A stretch of 64,000 bases of DNA from Chromatiales bacterium. GTDB lineage: Bacteria > Pseudomonadota > Gammaproteobacteria > UBA6429. A model generated the notes under the pieces. It worked only from the letters and a program-made list of their open reading frames with translations. It was not told the DNA's origin and searched no databases. The DNA lies in assembly GCA_027076405.1 (NCBI GenBank), contig JALTJN010000100.1, positions 1 through 64,000 of the forward strand, written 5' to 3'. This document shows, piece after piece, positions 7,918-16,725 of this stretch. How positions within the stretch are numbered: the first letter of the stretch is position 1; every line of letters starts with the position of its first letter. Both the position numbers and the translations under genes were made by a program.

Positions 7918-10254
7918 TTAGTTTGAAGGAATGTTAACGGGCTTGGGATTATCAGCATGTTGTCGCCAACGTCGTAAACCAAAAATCATAATGATAAATA
8001 TAAAAATAAAACTACTGATCCAGGCTAGCGATGATTCAGGATGTCGACTCCAGGTTGCTATCTGGTAAAAGCTTGAGGCAGTTATATAGGCTACGCCGGT
8101 GGTCCAGCTGGCAACAAATATTGCCCATGGTCGTCCGGCTTCACGTTTAATGGCACCAATAGTGGCAACGCAGGGAAAGTAAAGTAGTACAAAAAGTAAA
8201 TATGCAAAGGCACCCACTTGTCCGTCAAAGCGACTGTTCATTGCGCCAAAGATTCCCTGTTTTACACCTTGTTGCTCGGCGGCAGCTTTTTTATCGGTAA
8301 CATTTCCAATATCGATGCCAAGTGGATCAAGTAGCCGCTCACTTAAAGCAGAAAGATTATCCGGTATTGTTTTAAATGCGGCCTTGAGTTTTGCCTGAAA
8401 ATTAAATTCCGTTTCTTCTGTTTTACCTGCAAGCTCGCTATAGAGATTATCGAGTGTTCCAACAACCACTTCTTTTGCCAGTACGCCGGAGATAACACCC
8501 ACTACCGCAGGCCAGTTATCTTCTTGAATTCCCATTGGGGCAAAGACAGGAATAATGAGTTGACTGCTGGCACTGAGAATAGAATTTTCACTATCATTAT
8601 TACCAAAGCTACCATCTGTACCGATGGAATTTAATAAATTTAAAACCAGTACCATGATAATAATAATTTGTCCGGCTTCTTTAACAAAAACCTTGACCCT
8701 GTCCCAGGCTCGTAACGAGATACCTTTTAAGGTAGGGAGATGATACGGCGGTAGTTCCATCATAAAGCCGGTACTATCTCCCGGTAACAGGGTGCGTTTC
8801 ATAATCAGTCCGGTACCAATCGCAACGCTAATACCAATTAAATAAAGGGCAAAAACAATATTTTGACCGGAATGAGGAAAAAAAGCTGCCGCAAACAAGG
8901 CATAAACAGGTAAACGTGCACCGCAGGACATAAACGGGTTCATTAATATGGTGAGCTTACGTTCACGTTCATTTTCCAGAGTTCGGGTTGCCATAATAGC
9001 GGGCACATTACAGCCAAAGCCGACTATTAAGGGAACAAACGCTTTTCCCGGCAATCCAATTGCACGCATGGAGCGATCCATAACAAAGGCGGCTCGCGCC
9101 ATGTAACCGGAATCTTCCAGAAATGATAAAAACAAATATAACGCAGCAATAATGGGGATGAAGGTTGAAACAATTTGAATACCGCCACCAATACCATCTG
9201 CCAAAATGACACGTATCCAGTCAGGCAGGTTAATTGCGCTGAGTAATTCTCCAAAACCGGAGACAAAAATGGTATTTGCTACGCCATCAAAAAAATCCAC
9301 AAAGGCGCCACCAATATTAATGGTGAACATAAACATGAGATACATGATTAAAAGAAATATCGGGATACCGCTCCATTTATTTAACACAATAGAGTCGATG
9401 CGATCGCTAACTGTACGTGTAATTTTACCATGAACTCGCATAACCGATTGAACCATGGCATGTGCGTGGCCAAACCGGGTATCGGCAATTAGAATGTCGA
9501 CCTCTTCATTTGCGCGTTGGTGTATTTGTTCTCGCCAGTAATTGATTTTTGTGGCGGTTTCTTCTTCTAGCTCAGAGTCTGCCTGTTCGCCTTCGAGTAA
9601 TTTAATGCTTAACCAACGGCGATTTTCTGCGGGAAGCTCAATGAGCAATTCTTCCATGTCGGTCACGGCCTGTTCGACGACTTCGTCCAGTGCCAGTGCA
9701 TAGCCTCCGGTTTCTTTCCCGTCTGCAACCGATAACATGCGTGCTTTAAGTTCTGTGCGTCCCTCTCCTGTCGTTGCAACAAGCGGAACAACCGGGCAGC
9801 CTAATTTTTCAGACAGGGCTTTGGTATCAATTTTGATGCCGCGTTTACGGGCAACATCCATCATATTCAAAACCAGTACCAGTGGAACGGCCATTTCCAG
9901 AAGTTGTACTGTTAAATAGAGGTTTCGTTCCAGATTAGAGGCATCGACGACATTAACGATTAAATCTGCTTCACGGGATAGTAAATAGTCTCGAGTAACT
10001 TCTTCGTCGAGTGAGCTGGCATCAAGAGAATAGATGCCCGGAAGATCGATGACAGAGATTTTGCGTCCATCGAGATCAAATTGCCCTTCTTTACGGTCAA
10101 CGGTGACACCAGGCCAGTTACCTGTTTTTTGCCTGATACCGGTTAATGCATTAAAAAGGGCGGTTTTACCGCAGTTAGGGTTACCGGCAAGGGCCATTTT
10201 TAGAGAAGAGCCCGTTATTGTTTCAGCTGTTTGGTTATCGCAACATCCCGTCAT
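7918..10254 (-). CDS. feoB: Ferrous iron transporter FeoB
   Basis: FeoB (778 residues) is the inner-membrane Fe(II) transporter with a cytoplasmic G domain. GTPase motifs are present: G1 GNPNCGKTALFNALTG, G3 DLPGIYSL and G4 LNMMD. A helical regulatory domain precedes the membrane part, which carries the two gate regions including the conserved MSCGARLPVYALF segment. It overlaps feoA by 4 bp (ATGA) and is followed by feoC. Iron supply of this kind is typical of low-oxygen growth, and a Fur-like box lies upstream of feoA. Confidence 0.98.
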   Translation of the reverse strand: MTGCCDNQTAETITGSSLKMALAGNPNCGKTALFNALTGIRQKTGNWPGVTVDRKEGQFDLDGRKISVIDLPGIYSLDASSLDEEVTRDYLLSREADLIVNVVDASNLERNLYLTVQLLEMAVPLVLVLNMMDVARKRGIKIDTKALSEKLGCPVVPLVATTGEGRTELKARMLSVADGKETGGYALALDEVVEQAVTDMEELLIELPAENRRWLSIKLLEGEQADSELEEETATKINYWREQIHQRANEEVDILIADTRFGHAHAMVQSVMRVHGKITRTVSDRIDSIVLNKWSGIPIFLLIMYLMFMFTINIGGAFVDFFDGVANTIFVSGFGELLSAINLPDWIRVILADGIGGGIQIVSTFIPIIAALYLFLSFLEDSGYMARAAFVMDRSMRAIGLPGKAFVPLIVGFGCNVPAIMATRTLENERERKLTILMNPFMSCGARLPVYALFAAAFFPHSGQNIVFALYLIGISVAIGTGLIMKRTLLPGDSTGFMMELPPYHLPTLKGISLRAWDRVKVFVKEAGQIIIIMVLVLNLLNSIGTDGSFGNNDSENSILSASSQLIIPVFAPMGIQEDNWPAVVGVISGVLAKEVVVGTLDNLYSELAGKTEETEFNFQAKLKAAFKTIPDNLSALSERLLDPLGIDIGNVTDKKAAAEQQGVKQGIFGAMNSRFDGQVGAFAYLLFVLLYFPCVATIGAIKREAGRPWAIFVASWTTGVAYITASSFYQIATWSRHPESSLAWISSFIFIFIIMIFGLRRWRQHADNPKPVNIPSN

Positions 10255-10496
10255 TCGTCTATTTTCGAAGTTTGCACTTTTTCGGCAATACTTGCCCCCA
10301 GTGCAATTCGATTCCCCTGTTTTGCTACAACTACGCCACGCCCTCGATGGTGTAAAATTTCAACCTCCGATCCCAGTGGTAGTCCCAGTGAAATCAGACG
10401 TCGAGTTAATAAACGATCGTTGCCATTAATAGAAACCAGACGGACTTTTTCACCGATAGAAATATCGTTCAAAGCGTACAAAGTCATAATATACAT
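10251..10496 (-). CDS. feoA: FeoA, SH3-like partner of FeoB
   Basis: The 81-residue cytoplasmic protein has the FeoA beta-barrel pattern (LNDISIGEKVRLVSI, RLISLGLPLGSEVEIL, VVVAKQGNRIALGASIAEKV). It opens the feoABC operon and is translationally coupled to feoB through an ATGA overlap. FeoA is required for FeoB-dependent Fe(II) uptake. A Fur-like site begins 11 bp upstream of the start. Confidence 0.95.
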   Translation of the reverse strand: MYIMTLYALNDISIGEKVRLVSINGNDRLLTRRLISLGLPLGSEVEILHHRGRGVVVAKQGNRIALGASIAEKVQTSKIDE

Positions 10497-10506
10497 GTTT
10501 TTTAAA

Positions 10507-10527
10507 TGATAATGATTCTCAATTATA
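10507..10527. promoter_or_regulatory. Fur box upstream of feoABC
   Basis: The sequence from 10508, gataatgattctcaattat, matches 13 of 19 positions of the Fur consensus GATAATGATAATCATTATC. It lies just before feoA, where Fur-Fe(II) would block transcription under iron sufficiency. The rest of the 10497-10742 gap also holds an FNR-like site at 10675 in front of ubiT. Confidence 0.7.
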
Positions 10528-10674
10528 TATTTAAACCAAGGTTTAGTAAATACCTATGTATTTAAGGCTTATTATTTTGTTATCAAATTAATTTTTTATT
10601 GAGTCTCGAATTTTTTTGAAAAGGTAAGTTTTGCCATATTTTCCAATGGCTCTGGTATTTTGCACTGAAAAAGC

Positions 10675-10686
10675 TGATCTGGATCA
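10675..10686. promoter_or_regulatory. FNR-like site upstream of ubiT
   Basis: TGAT-ctgg-ATCA is a symmetric match (8 of 10 positions) to the FNR/Anr consensus TTGAT-N4-ATCAA. A -10-like TATATT (10710-10715) sits at the spacing of a class II FNR promoter, and ubiT starts at 10743. ubiT is an anaerobic ubiquinone gene, so FNR activation is biologically sensible. Confidence 0.65.
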
Positions 10687-10742
10687 GGAGACAGATTGAA
10701 TATCCTGGTTATATTACTATTTTTATTATCGAGAAATTTAAT

Positions 10743-11258
10743 ATGTCGCTGGCACTTAAACCCCTAAATTATTTTTTACGTTTAGTTCCCGATAAAATCC
10801 ATACGAATATATTAAGTCATCTTGGAACACATTTAATGCAAGGGCAGGTAGTTTCTTCTCGTTTAGATTTTATGGAGAACAAACGGATTATGTTTACCAT
10901 TAAAGATACGGGCAATAGTTGGCAGTTTATTATTTTAAAGCAGCAGTTAGTGGATGACATGAAATCAAATAAAACAGCCGATGTGCATATTCAGGGTGAT
11001 CTGCAAACCTTTTTATTATTGGCTGCGGGCAAAGAGGATCCGGATAGTTTATTTTTTTCTCGTAAGTTAAGTCTAGAAGGTAATACTGAAGACGGTTTGT
11101 ATATTAAAAACTTAATGGATGCGATGGACTTTGATACGGAAATTTATTTAAAGTCTGTTTTGGGAGTTGCAATGGCAACACGTCTTACACCGATAATTAA
11201 ACGCTTAGATATTACGAAACGAATTCTTAACATAGGTGAGCATTTGCTGATTAATTAA
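10743..11258 (+). CDS. ubiT: UbiT, SCP2-domain accessory factor for anaerobic ubiquinone synthesis
   Basis: This 171-residue protein resembles E. coli UbiT (YhbT). A hydrophobic-pocket SCP2 domain covers most of its length, including FTIKDTGNSWQF and ADVHIQGDLQTFLLLAAGKEDPDSLFFSRKL (split: ADVHIQGDLQTF, LLLAAGKEDPD). SCP2 domains bind lipids, and UbiT is proposed to hold ubiquinone intermediates for the O2-independent hydroxylases UbiU and UbiV. Those two genes lie 0.6 kb downstream on the opposite strand, separated only by a CBS-domain gene. An FNR-like site precedes it. Confidence 0.85.
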   Translation: MSLALKPLNYFLRLVPDKIHTNILSHLGTHLMQGQVVSSRLDFMENKRIMFTIKDTGNSWQFIILKQQLVDDMKSNKTADVHIQGDLQTFLLLAAGKEDPDSLFFSRKLSLEGNTEDGLYIKNLMDAMDFDTEIYLKSVLGVAMATRLTPIIKRLDITKRILNIGEHLLIN

Positions 11259-11399
11259 AAACATTAACCTTGCATATACACATGCAGAGTATAAGTAAAA
11301 ATAGTTTCTTGATTAAATATCTTTGTTGGCTCAATCATTCCTTTTTAGCTATAAATATATCGACCTAAAATATTTTAGGTGAATTGGAGAAAATTAAAA

Positions 11400-11852
11400 A
11401 TGATTGTTAAAGATATAATGACTCAATCGGTTAAAACCGGTAAAAGTGACACGTTAATTAAAGACATAGCTTCGTTGATGTGTTTAAACAAGATATCGGG
11501 TGTCCCGGTTGTTGATGAAAATGATATTTTAATTGGGGTGCTTTCTGAAAAAGATATCCTAAAAGCGATGTTTCCGGATGTTGCGCAGGTAATGGAAGAA
11601 GGTAAACCTGATTTTGAATCTATCGAAGCAGATTATACAAATGTATTGGGTAAAAATGCAGGTGACTTAATGACGACGGCGGTTGCTTCTGTAACGCCGG
11701 ACATGCCATTACTAAAAGCCGCCTCAATGATGTGTGTGAAAAATATTCGCAGGATTCCCGTAACAGATAATAACAAAAAGCTGGTTGGCATTATTAGTAT
11801 TGGAGATGTGCATAAAGCTATTTTTCAGGAAAATTTATTAAAAGAAAGCTGA
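11400..11852 (+). CDS. CBS-domain pair protein
   Basis: The 150-residue protein consists of two CBS domains (VKDIMTQSVKTGKSDTLIKD with VPVVDENDILIGVLSEKDI; GDLMTTAVASVTPDMPLLKA with RRIPVTDNNKKLVGIISIGD). Such Bateman modules bind adenine nucleotides and regulate partner proteins; no catalytic domain is attached. I placed the start at ATG 11400, with ggag 11 bp upstream, rather than an upstream ATG at 11379 that would remove the ribosome binding site. Its position among ubi genes hints at a link to anaerobic metabolism, but the function is unknown. Confidence 0.85.
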   Translation: MIVKDIMTQSVKTGKSDTLIKDIASLMCLNKISGVPVVDENDILIGVLSEKDILKAMFPDVAQVMEEGKPDFESIEADYTNVLGKNAGDLMTTAVASVTPDMPLLKAASMMCVKNIRRIPVTDNNKKLVGIISIGDVHKAIFQENLLKES

Positions 11853-11861
11853 TTAAATTTT

Positions 11862-11891
11862 CAGGGGTCGTTCATTCTGCCCCTGTTCTTA
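11862..11891 (+). terminator. Weak hairpin between convergent genes
   Basis: cagggg (from 11862) and cccctg form a 6-bp G+C stem followed by ttctta. It would end the CBS-protein transcript and overlaps the last codons of ubiV on the other strand. The T tract is poor, so the call is tentative. Confidence 0.35.
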
Positions 11892-12762
11892 TTGTATTCC
11901 AATCCATTCCGGGTTGATCATACCAGTAACCATTACACCAGCCCCCGTCCGGTATTTCTAATTGCGTATTCGTTGCGATGTTATCAACACTGTCTCGAAA
12001 AGCCTGAATAATTAAATCCAGATTTTTATCTTGTGGAGAAATTCGTAAGACATCGACATTAAGTTGGCGCAGTTTTTCTACCGTGCTTAATAAATTACAT
12101 GGAACACCTGATTGAAGTTGAATTCCATTGATTAAAAATAGATTTTTCTGGTCTTGAGTATACAGCGGCATACCTTGATCAAATTCCTGACAACGAAATT
12201 CACATTGATCTTTGGGTAAATTAAATGCCCGGGCAGTAAAACAGCGTGCAGAAAATGAAAGCGGAATATGGCCATAGACAAAAACTTCCGTTTCCATGTT
12301 TGCTGGCTTTTGTTTTTGTAAATCGGCGAGTGTTTTTTCTGGAAGCTCCATGGGTAATACCCAGCGTTTTGCTCCTGCTTCATGTAATACGGCAAGAGTT
12401 TCTGCGTTATACATATTAATATGAGGGCCACAAATAAAATTTTCTTTCCCGTCTAGTAAATGTAGTGCTGAAGTATCATTTGCTTCAACCGCATATTTAT
12501 TATTAATACAAATCTTCTTGAGTTGAGCTAATTCTGAGTCAGCGACAATTAATGTTAGTGTTGACAGAATGACCTCTTTTCCTGCCAAGGTTAATTTGTC
12601 TGCAATTTTCAGCCAGTCATCAAGTTTTAACTGTCGTCGTTTAGAACAAACGACTTCACCCAGATAAACAATATCAACGGGGAGGTTTTCTATAGAATCA
12701 TAAAATGAAAAAACTTTTTCTTTCGACCAAAAATATTGTAACGGACCTAACGACAGTTTCAT
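11872..12762 (-). CDS. ubiV: UbiV, O2-independent ubiquinone hydroxylation protein (U32 family)
   Basis: The 296-residue U32-family protein matches E. coli UbiV (YhbV). It begins [12 protein letters not shown] and has the [12 protein letters not shown] segment and the cysteine cluster C-x-FRCQEF that help bind the 4Fe-4S cluster. UbiU and UbiV form a complex that hydroxylates the ubiquinone ring without oxygen, using prephenate as oxygen donor. It follows ubiU by 11 bp in an operon with yhcC. An FNR box lies before yhcC. Confidence 0.92.
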   Translation of the reverse strand: MKLSLGPLQYFWSKEKVFSFYDSIENLPVDIVYLGEVVCSKRRQLKLDDWLKIADKLTLAGKEVILSTLTLIVADSELAQLKKICINNKYAVEANDTSALHLLDGKENFICGPHINMYNAETLAVLHEAGAKRWVLPMELPEKTLADLQKQKPANMETEVFVYGHIPLSFSARCFTARAFNLPKDQCEFRCQEFDQGMPLYTQDQKNLFLINGIQLQSGVPCNLLSTVEKLRQLNVDVLRISPQDKNLDLIIQAFRDSVDNIATNTQLEIPDGGWCNGYWYDQPGMDWNTIRTGAE

Positions 12763-12773
12763 AATAATACCTT

Positions 12774-13769
12774 TTATTGCCAGGGGCGGTGATAAGCACC
12801 AAGGGTATGCGAGTTACCTTCGGAAACATGATCAAGTCCTTCTATCCACTCTTCATTTGGAACATAATTTTCCGGATCGGTATAATATGAATCAATCGCT
12901 GCACGTAATATTTGCGTAACTTGCGCAACATAAGAAGGACTGCGTTGACGACCTTCCACTTTAATCGCAGCAACCCCCATTTTAATTATGTCGCCAAGAA
13001 TTGGTAAGGTATTTAAACTGGTTGGTTCTTCAATGGCATAAAAAGTATCGTTACCTACCTGAAAACGACCTTTACACAATGTTGGATAACCGGCATTTTC
13101 TTCGACAGAATATTGATCGATCAATACATCATTTAATCTTGATTGTCTGCCTTTTGCTGTTTCTACCCATTTAACAGCCTTTGCCGGAGAACAAACACCA
13201 CAGGAGTTGGGCGACTCCCCGGTAACATAAGATGATAAAACACAACGTCCTTCAACCATGACGCATAAACTGCCAAAGCCAAACACTTCAACTTCAACCG
13301 GACTGTTATCAACAATATTTTTTACCTGCGTAAGGGATAAAACACGGGGCAAAACAACACGCTGAATATTAAAGTGTTGTTTAAAAAAACCAATCGCATG
13401 TTTGTTAGTTGCAGAACCCTGTACGGAAAGATGTAAACGTAACTCAGGATAATTTTTAGCGGCATAACGCATTAAACCCGGGTCAGCTAAAATGACAGCA
13501 TCAATATTCAGTTGTACTGCATTATCAATAGCCTTTGTCCATACTGACCAGTCAACAGGTTGAGGAAAAGTATTTAATGCAAGTAAGACTTTAGTCTTTT
13601 TATGATGTGCATATTGAATACCCGTTTTAGCTTCTTCAAAACTAAAATTTAAGCCGGGAAAGTTACGCGCATTCGTTGCATCACGAAATCCGATATAAAC
13701 AGCATCTGCCCCATAATCAACTGCTGCGCGTAAAGCAGGCAAGCTGCCAGCGGGACATATTAATTCCAT
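12774..13769 (-). CDS. ubiU: UbiU, O2-independent ubiquinone hydroxylation protein (U32 family)
   Basis: The 331-residue protein aligns by eye with E. coli UbiU from the first residue ([16 protein letters not shown]) to the last ([10 protein letters not shown]). The cluster cysteines are in [20 protein letters not shown] and [10 protein letters not shown]. The frame is open 21 bp further, to ATG 13790, but MELICPAG is the family start. UbiU works with UbiV in anaerobic ubiquinone synthesis, which respiratory use of nitrate or similar acceptors needs. The order yhcC-ubiU-ubiV suggests one transcript. Confidence 0.94.
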   Translation of the reverse strand: MELICPAGSLPALRAAVDYGADAVYIGFRDATNARNFPGLNFSFEEAKTGIQYAHHKKTKVLLALNTFPQPVDWSVWTKAIDNAVQLNIDAVILADPGLMRYAAKNYPELRLHLSVQGSATNKHAIGFFKQHFNIQRVVLPRVLSLTQVKNIVDNSPVEVEVFGFGSLCVMVEGRCVLSSYVTGESPNSCGVCSPAKAVKWVETAKGRQSRLNDVLIDQYSVEENAGYPTLCKGRFQVGNDTFYAIEEPTSLNTLPILGDIIKMGVAAIKVEGRQRSPSYVAQVTQILRAAIDSYYTDPENYVPNEEWIEGLDHVSEGNSHTLGAYHRPWQ

Positions 13770-13780
13770 TTTCTTTTGCT

Positions 13781-14716
13781 TTATATGCATGAGCTGAGTT
13801 CCTTGTAACTTATCCCCTGATGATGACCTCGCTGTTTAAGTTCGGCAGTAATACCGTTTAAGACATTCCATTTTTGTGAACACCATTTTGGAGCAAGAAG
13901 AATTTTTTTATTTGCGGTGCCGGTTAATCGGTGAAAAATAATTTCTTTTGGTGTTAATGCCACTAAATCAGCCACAGTATTGATGTACTCTTGTATGTCG
14001 AGAGGCTGGTATTCACCTCGGCGCCATTCATTAGCAAGCTGGGTACCTTTAACAACATGTAAGGGATGAAGTTTAAGTCCCTCAACGCCTTGTTCTAAAA
14101 CGCGCAATAAACTGATTTTTGCATGTGAGTTCGTTTCACCCGGTAAGCCAATAATTAAATGAGTACAAACAGACAGCTGCCTGTTATGAGCAGCTTTAAT
14201 GGCTTTACAATAAGTTTCATAATCATGGCCGCGATTAACACGTATTAATGTTTCGTTGTAACTTGACTGTAATCCAAGTTCTAACCAAACTTCATAACCT
14301 TTGTTCTGGTAGTCGCTTAAAAGATCTAATACATTTTCGGGAATACAGTCAGGACGAGTCCCAATACATAAACCGATAACGCCCTCTTGCGCTAAAGCAT
14401 CGTCATACATTTTTTTTAAAACAGCTACTTCTGCATAAGTGTTGGTGTAAGCCTGAAAGTAAGCGATGTATTTTTTAGCGCGGGTACGTTTTACTAAAAT
14501 ATTCCTGCCTGCACTAATTTGTTTATCGAGAGCAACAGGTTGTTTCCCGTTTGGACTAAAAGAGGAGTTATTACAAAAGGTACAACCACCGCGACTAATC
14601 GTTCCATCACGATTAGGGCAGGTAAAGTCAGCATCAATAGCAATTTTATGCACACGTTGCCGGTGCTTGCTTAACATGGACTGACCAAATGTATTAACAA
14701 AATTTGATAAAATCAT
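13781..14716 (-). CDS. yhcC: YhcC-type radical SAM protein (TIGR01212 family)
   Basis: The 311-residue protein has a radical SAM cluster motif in an unusual spacing, ADFTCPNRDGTISRGGCTFC, as in E. coli YhcC. It also has GLCIGTRPDCI, LELGLQS and HLIIGLPGE, typical of the radical SAM barrel. The substrate is unknown. It is the first gene of an apparent operon with ubiU and ubiV, and a perfect FNR consensus lies 97 bp upstream. Production is therefore probably anaerobic. Confidence 0.85.
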   Translation of the reverse strand: MILSNFVNTFGQSMLSKHRQRVHKIAIDADFTCPNRDGTISRGGCTFCNNSSFSPNGKQPVALDKQISAGRNILVKRTRAKKYIAYFQAYTNTYAEVAVLKKMYDDALAQEGVIGLCIGTRPDCIPENVLDLLSDYQNKGYEVWLELGLQSSYNETLIRVNRGHDYETYCKAIKAAHNRQLSVCTHLIIGLPGETNSHAKISLLRVLEQGVEGLKLHPLHVVKGTQLANEWRRGEYQPLDIQEYINTVADLVALTPKEIIFHRLTGTANKKILLAPKWCSQKWNVLNGITAELKQRGHHQGISYKELSSCI

Positions 14717-14812
14717 TTAGCTGGCATAACACTGAATATCCATATTCAAAGAAATAAGAATTGGAAGATTTTAAATTAAGCCGCTACTGTATCGTTTAGT
14801 CGTAATGCGATC

Positions 14813-14826
14813 TTGATCTGAATCAA
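14813..14826. promoter_or_regulatory. FNR box upstream of yhcC-ubiU-ubiV
   Basis: TTGAT-ctga-ATCAA is a perfect match to the FNR/Anr consensus. On the minus strand a -10-like TACAGT (14791..14786) lies at the spacing expected for a class II site. Anaerobic activation of the ubiUV operon is the obvious reading. Confidence 0.8.
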
Positions 14827-14932
14827 GTTTAGGAAGGTTTATTTTATTATTATAAAAAGGTGCTAAATAATAGATTGAAGAGATACTGTCTTTTAAATAC
14901 TTAGACTAATTCCATCCATGGAAATAGTTGTT

Positions 14933-15733
14933 TTAGAAGTAAATTCCAAAGACGATAGACGTTTCCTTAAAGCCAAAAATATGTGAAAGGTTATCAGAGG
15001 TGTCTGAGGTTGTTTTTGCTTTATTCATATTAATAAAGCCATGTTTAAAAAACAATCGGGTAAAGTAACGCTCTGTAAAATTATATTCAAGACCGATTTT
15101 CAGGCTGTAACCTGTACCGGAAATAGCAAATTCATCATTACGGACTCCACCAAATAGTGTTGCGTTAGTTCTGGGAAACATAATCGCAAGACCAGGTCCC
15201 CAATAAAATGATAATGCTTGTGTTTTTTTCAGGTTACTCCATAAAGTGAGATAATGTTCCATCTCGACGGAAACATAATTTAGGCCATCGGTATATTCAA
15301 AAGCAAGCAGAGTATCGACATCTTTAGTGTCCGATCCGGAGTAAGTGCCATCATGAGGTGCTCCTTTCCCTGTAATTGTTCCACTAATACCAACCGTTTG
15401 CTTATTTCTCATAATGTATTTCATGTGATCGCTACCAAATGAAACAGAGAGATTATCACGGAAAAAGTAGCTGAAACGAGAATTGTTTTGCGGTACAGAT
15501 AAATTCCAGGGAAGTAAAAATTCGAGTTTGGGTTCAGACTGGCCATCACGTGCAGCAACATTTCTCAACGTAAAGTCGTAACCATTGCCAGTTAAGTGGT
15601 AATCGCTATTAGAATATGAGGCACGATTATAACCATAGTAAAAAGACCACTTACCTTTTCGCTCCAGTACGTTGGCTTGTACACTGGTTAAGAAACTAAG
15701 AAATAAAATTGTGGCAATAGTATAAAATTTCAT
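14933..15733 (-). CDS. Predicted outer-membrane beta-barrel protein of unknown function
   Basis: The 266-residue protein starts with a signal peptide (MKFYTIATILFLSFLTSVQA). The rest is rich in aromatic, alternating beta-strand segments (KWSFYYGYNRASY, ALSFYWGPGLAIMF, SLKIGLEYNFTERYF). It ends in phenylalanine (FGIYF), the usual recognition signal for barrel assembly by BamA. Conserved-looking pieces such as NSDYHLTGNGYDFTL point to a family I have seen only as hypothetical proteins. It stands alone between yhcC and yqeY. I assign only the location and fold. Confidence 0.65.
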   Translation of the reverse strand: MKFYTIATILFLSFLTSVQANVLERKGKWSFYYGYNRASYSNSDYHLTGNGYDFTLRNVAARDGQSEPKLEFLLPWNLSVPQNNSRFSYFFRDNLSVSFGSDHMKYIMRNKQTVGISGTITGKGAPHDGTYSGSDTKDVDTLLAFEYTDGLNYVSVEMEHYLTLWSNLKKTQALSFYWGPGLAIMFPRTNATLFGGVRNDEFAISGTGYSLKIGLEYNFTERYFTRLFFKHGFINMNKAKTTSDTSDNLSHIFGFKETSIVFGIYF

Positions 15734-15891
15734 TTTAATTTTCCAAAATATGATGACGGTTTAAGTCATTATTAATTATGAATAGCCAGACTATAGTAAT
15801 ACAAGACAGGCTTTAATAAAATTTTTTTGTGTGATTTTACTAGCAGGAATGCTTGAGTAGTTTAATCGGAAATTAAATGATGAGGTAAAGA

Positions 15892-16344
15892 TTAAGAAAG
15901 TTTAGCTTTGATTTTTCCGCTTACAGCACCCATGTCGGCTTTACCGGCAAGTTGTGGCTTGAGTATACCCATGACTTTACCCATGTCTTTCATTGCTTCA
16001 GCACCAGTAGAAGAAATAGCTTCATCAATAAGTGCGTCGACCTCTGCATCAGACATTTGTTCAGGCATAAATTCTTTAAGAATAGCGACTTCTTTAATTT
16101 CGATTTCAGCAAGCTCATTACGACCGGCTTTTTCGAATTGTTCGATACTGTCTTTACGTTGCTTAAGCATTTTTTCAACAACGGCAACAACTTGCTCGTC
16201 ATTAAGCTCAATACGCTTGTCTACTTCGATTTGTTTAATGGCAGCCGTTAACAGGCGCAACGTGCCAAGACGTTCTTTGTCTTTGCTGCGCATGGCAGTT
16301 TTGACATCGTCATTAATCCGAGTTTTGAGAACAGAATCAGTCAT
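15892..16344 (-). CDS. yqeY: GatB/YqeY-domain protein
   Basis: The 150-residue helical protein has the YqeY pattern (MRSKDKERLGTLRLLTAAI, QFEKAGRNELAE, KDMGKVMGILKPQLAGKAD). The domain resembles the tail of the GatB amidotransferase subunit and is thought to bind tRNA; the exact role is unsettled. It follows rpsU by 57 bp. In many bacteria rpsU-yqeY leads directly into dnaG; here the order is broken. Confidence 0.92.
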   Translation of the reverse strand: MTDSVLKTRINDDVKTAMRSKDKERLGTLRLLTAAIKQIEVDKRIELNDEQVVAVVEKMLKQRKDSIEQFEKAGRNELAEIEIKEVAILKEFMPEQMSDAEVDALIDEAISSTGAEAMKDMGKVMGILKPQLAGKADMGAVSGKIKAKLS

Positions 16345-16401
16345 GAAAGTGGAGTAAAATTAGAACCACCTCAGGAAAGAGGCAGTTTAAAATTCTAATT
16401 C

Positions 16402-16617
16402 TTAATATAAACGCTTTAAACGATTACGATCGCGAGACGTTTTCTTAAGGTTGCGCTTAACAGCAGCGGCTTTTTCACGTTTGCGAACAGATGTTGGTTT
16501 TTCGTAGAATTCGCGACGGCGAACTTCAGACAAAACACCAGCTTTTTCACAAGAACGCTTGAAGCGACGTAGAGCGACATCAAATGGTTCGTTTTCTTTT
16601 ACGCGTACAGCAGGCAT
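16402..16617 (-). CDS. rpsU: 30S ribosomal protein S21
   Basis: This 71-residue basic protein begins [21 protein letters not shown], as S21 does, and has the arginine/lysine-rich helical tail. S21 helps mRNA base pairing with 16S rRNA. It is transcribed divergently from tsaD, with 108 bp between them that must hold both promoters. Confidence 0.98.
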   Translation of the reverse strand: MPAVRVKENEPFDVALRRFKRSCEKAGVLSEVRRREFYEKPTSVRKREKAAAVKRNLKKTSRDRNRLKRLY

Positions 16618-16725
16618 GTAATCCTTACCTCTAAAAATTTATTGCAATTGAGAAAGCGCGCAAGTTTAATCCCTGTGGGGCGAAAAAGCAAAGATCCACA
16701 GGCAAAAGAATGAAATAATAGCATT

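Noticed and set aside
10034..10509. Plus-strand frames of 131 and 92 codons opposite feoA/feoB
   Set aside because: They overlap the real FeoA and FeoB reading frames, which have clear family motifs.
15908..16357. A 149-codon plus-strand frame opposite yqeY
   Set aside because: It is a serine/leucine-rich antisense shadow of the YqeY coding sequence.
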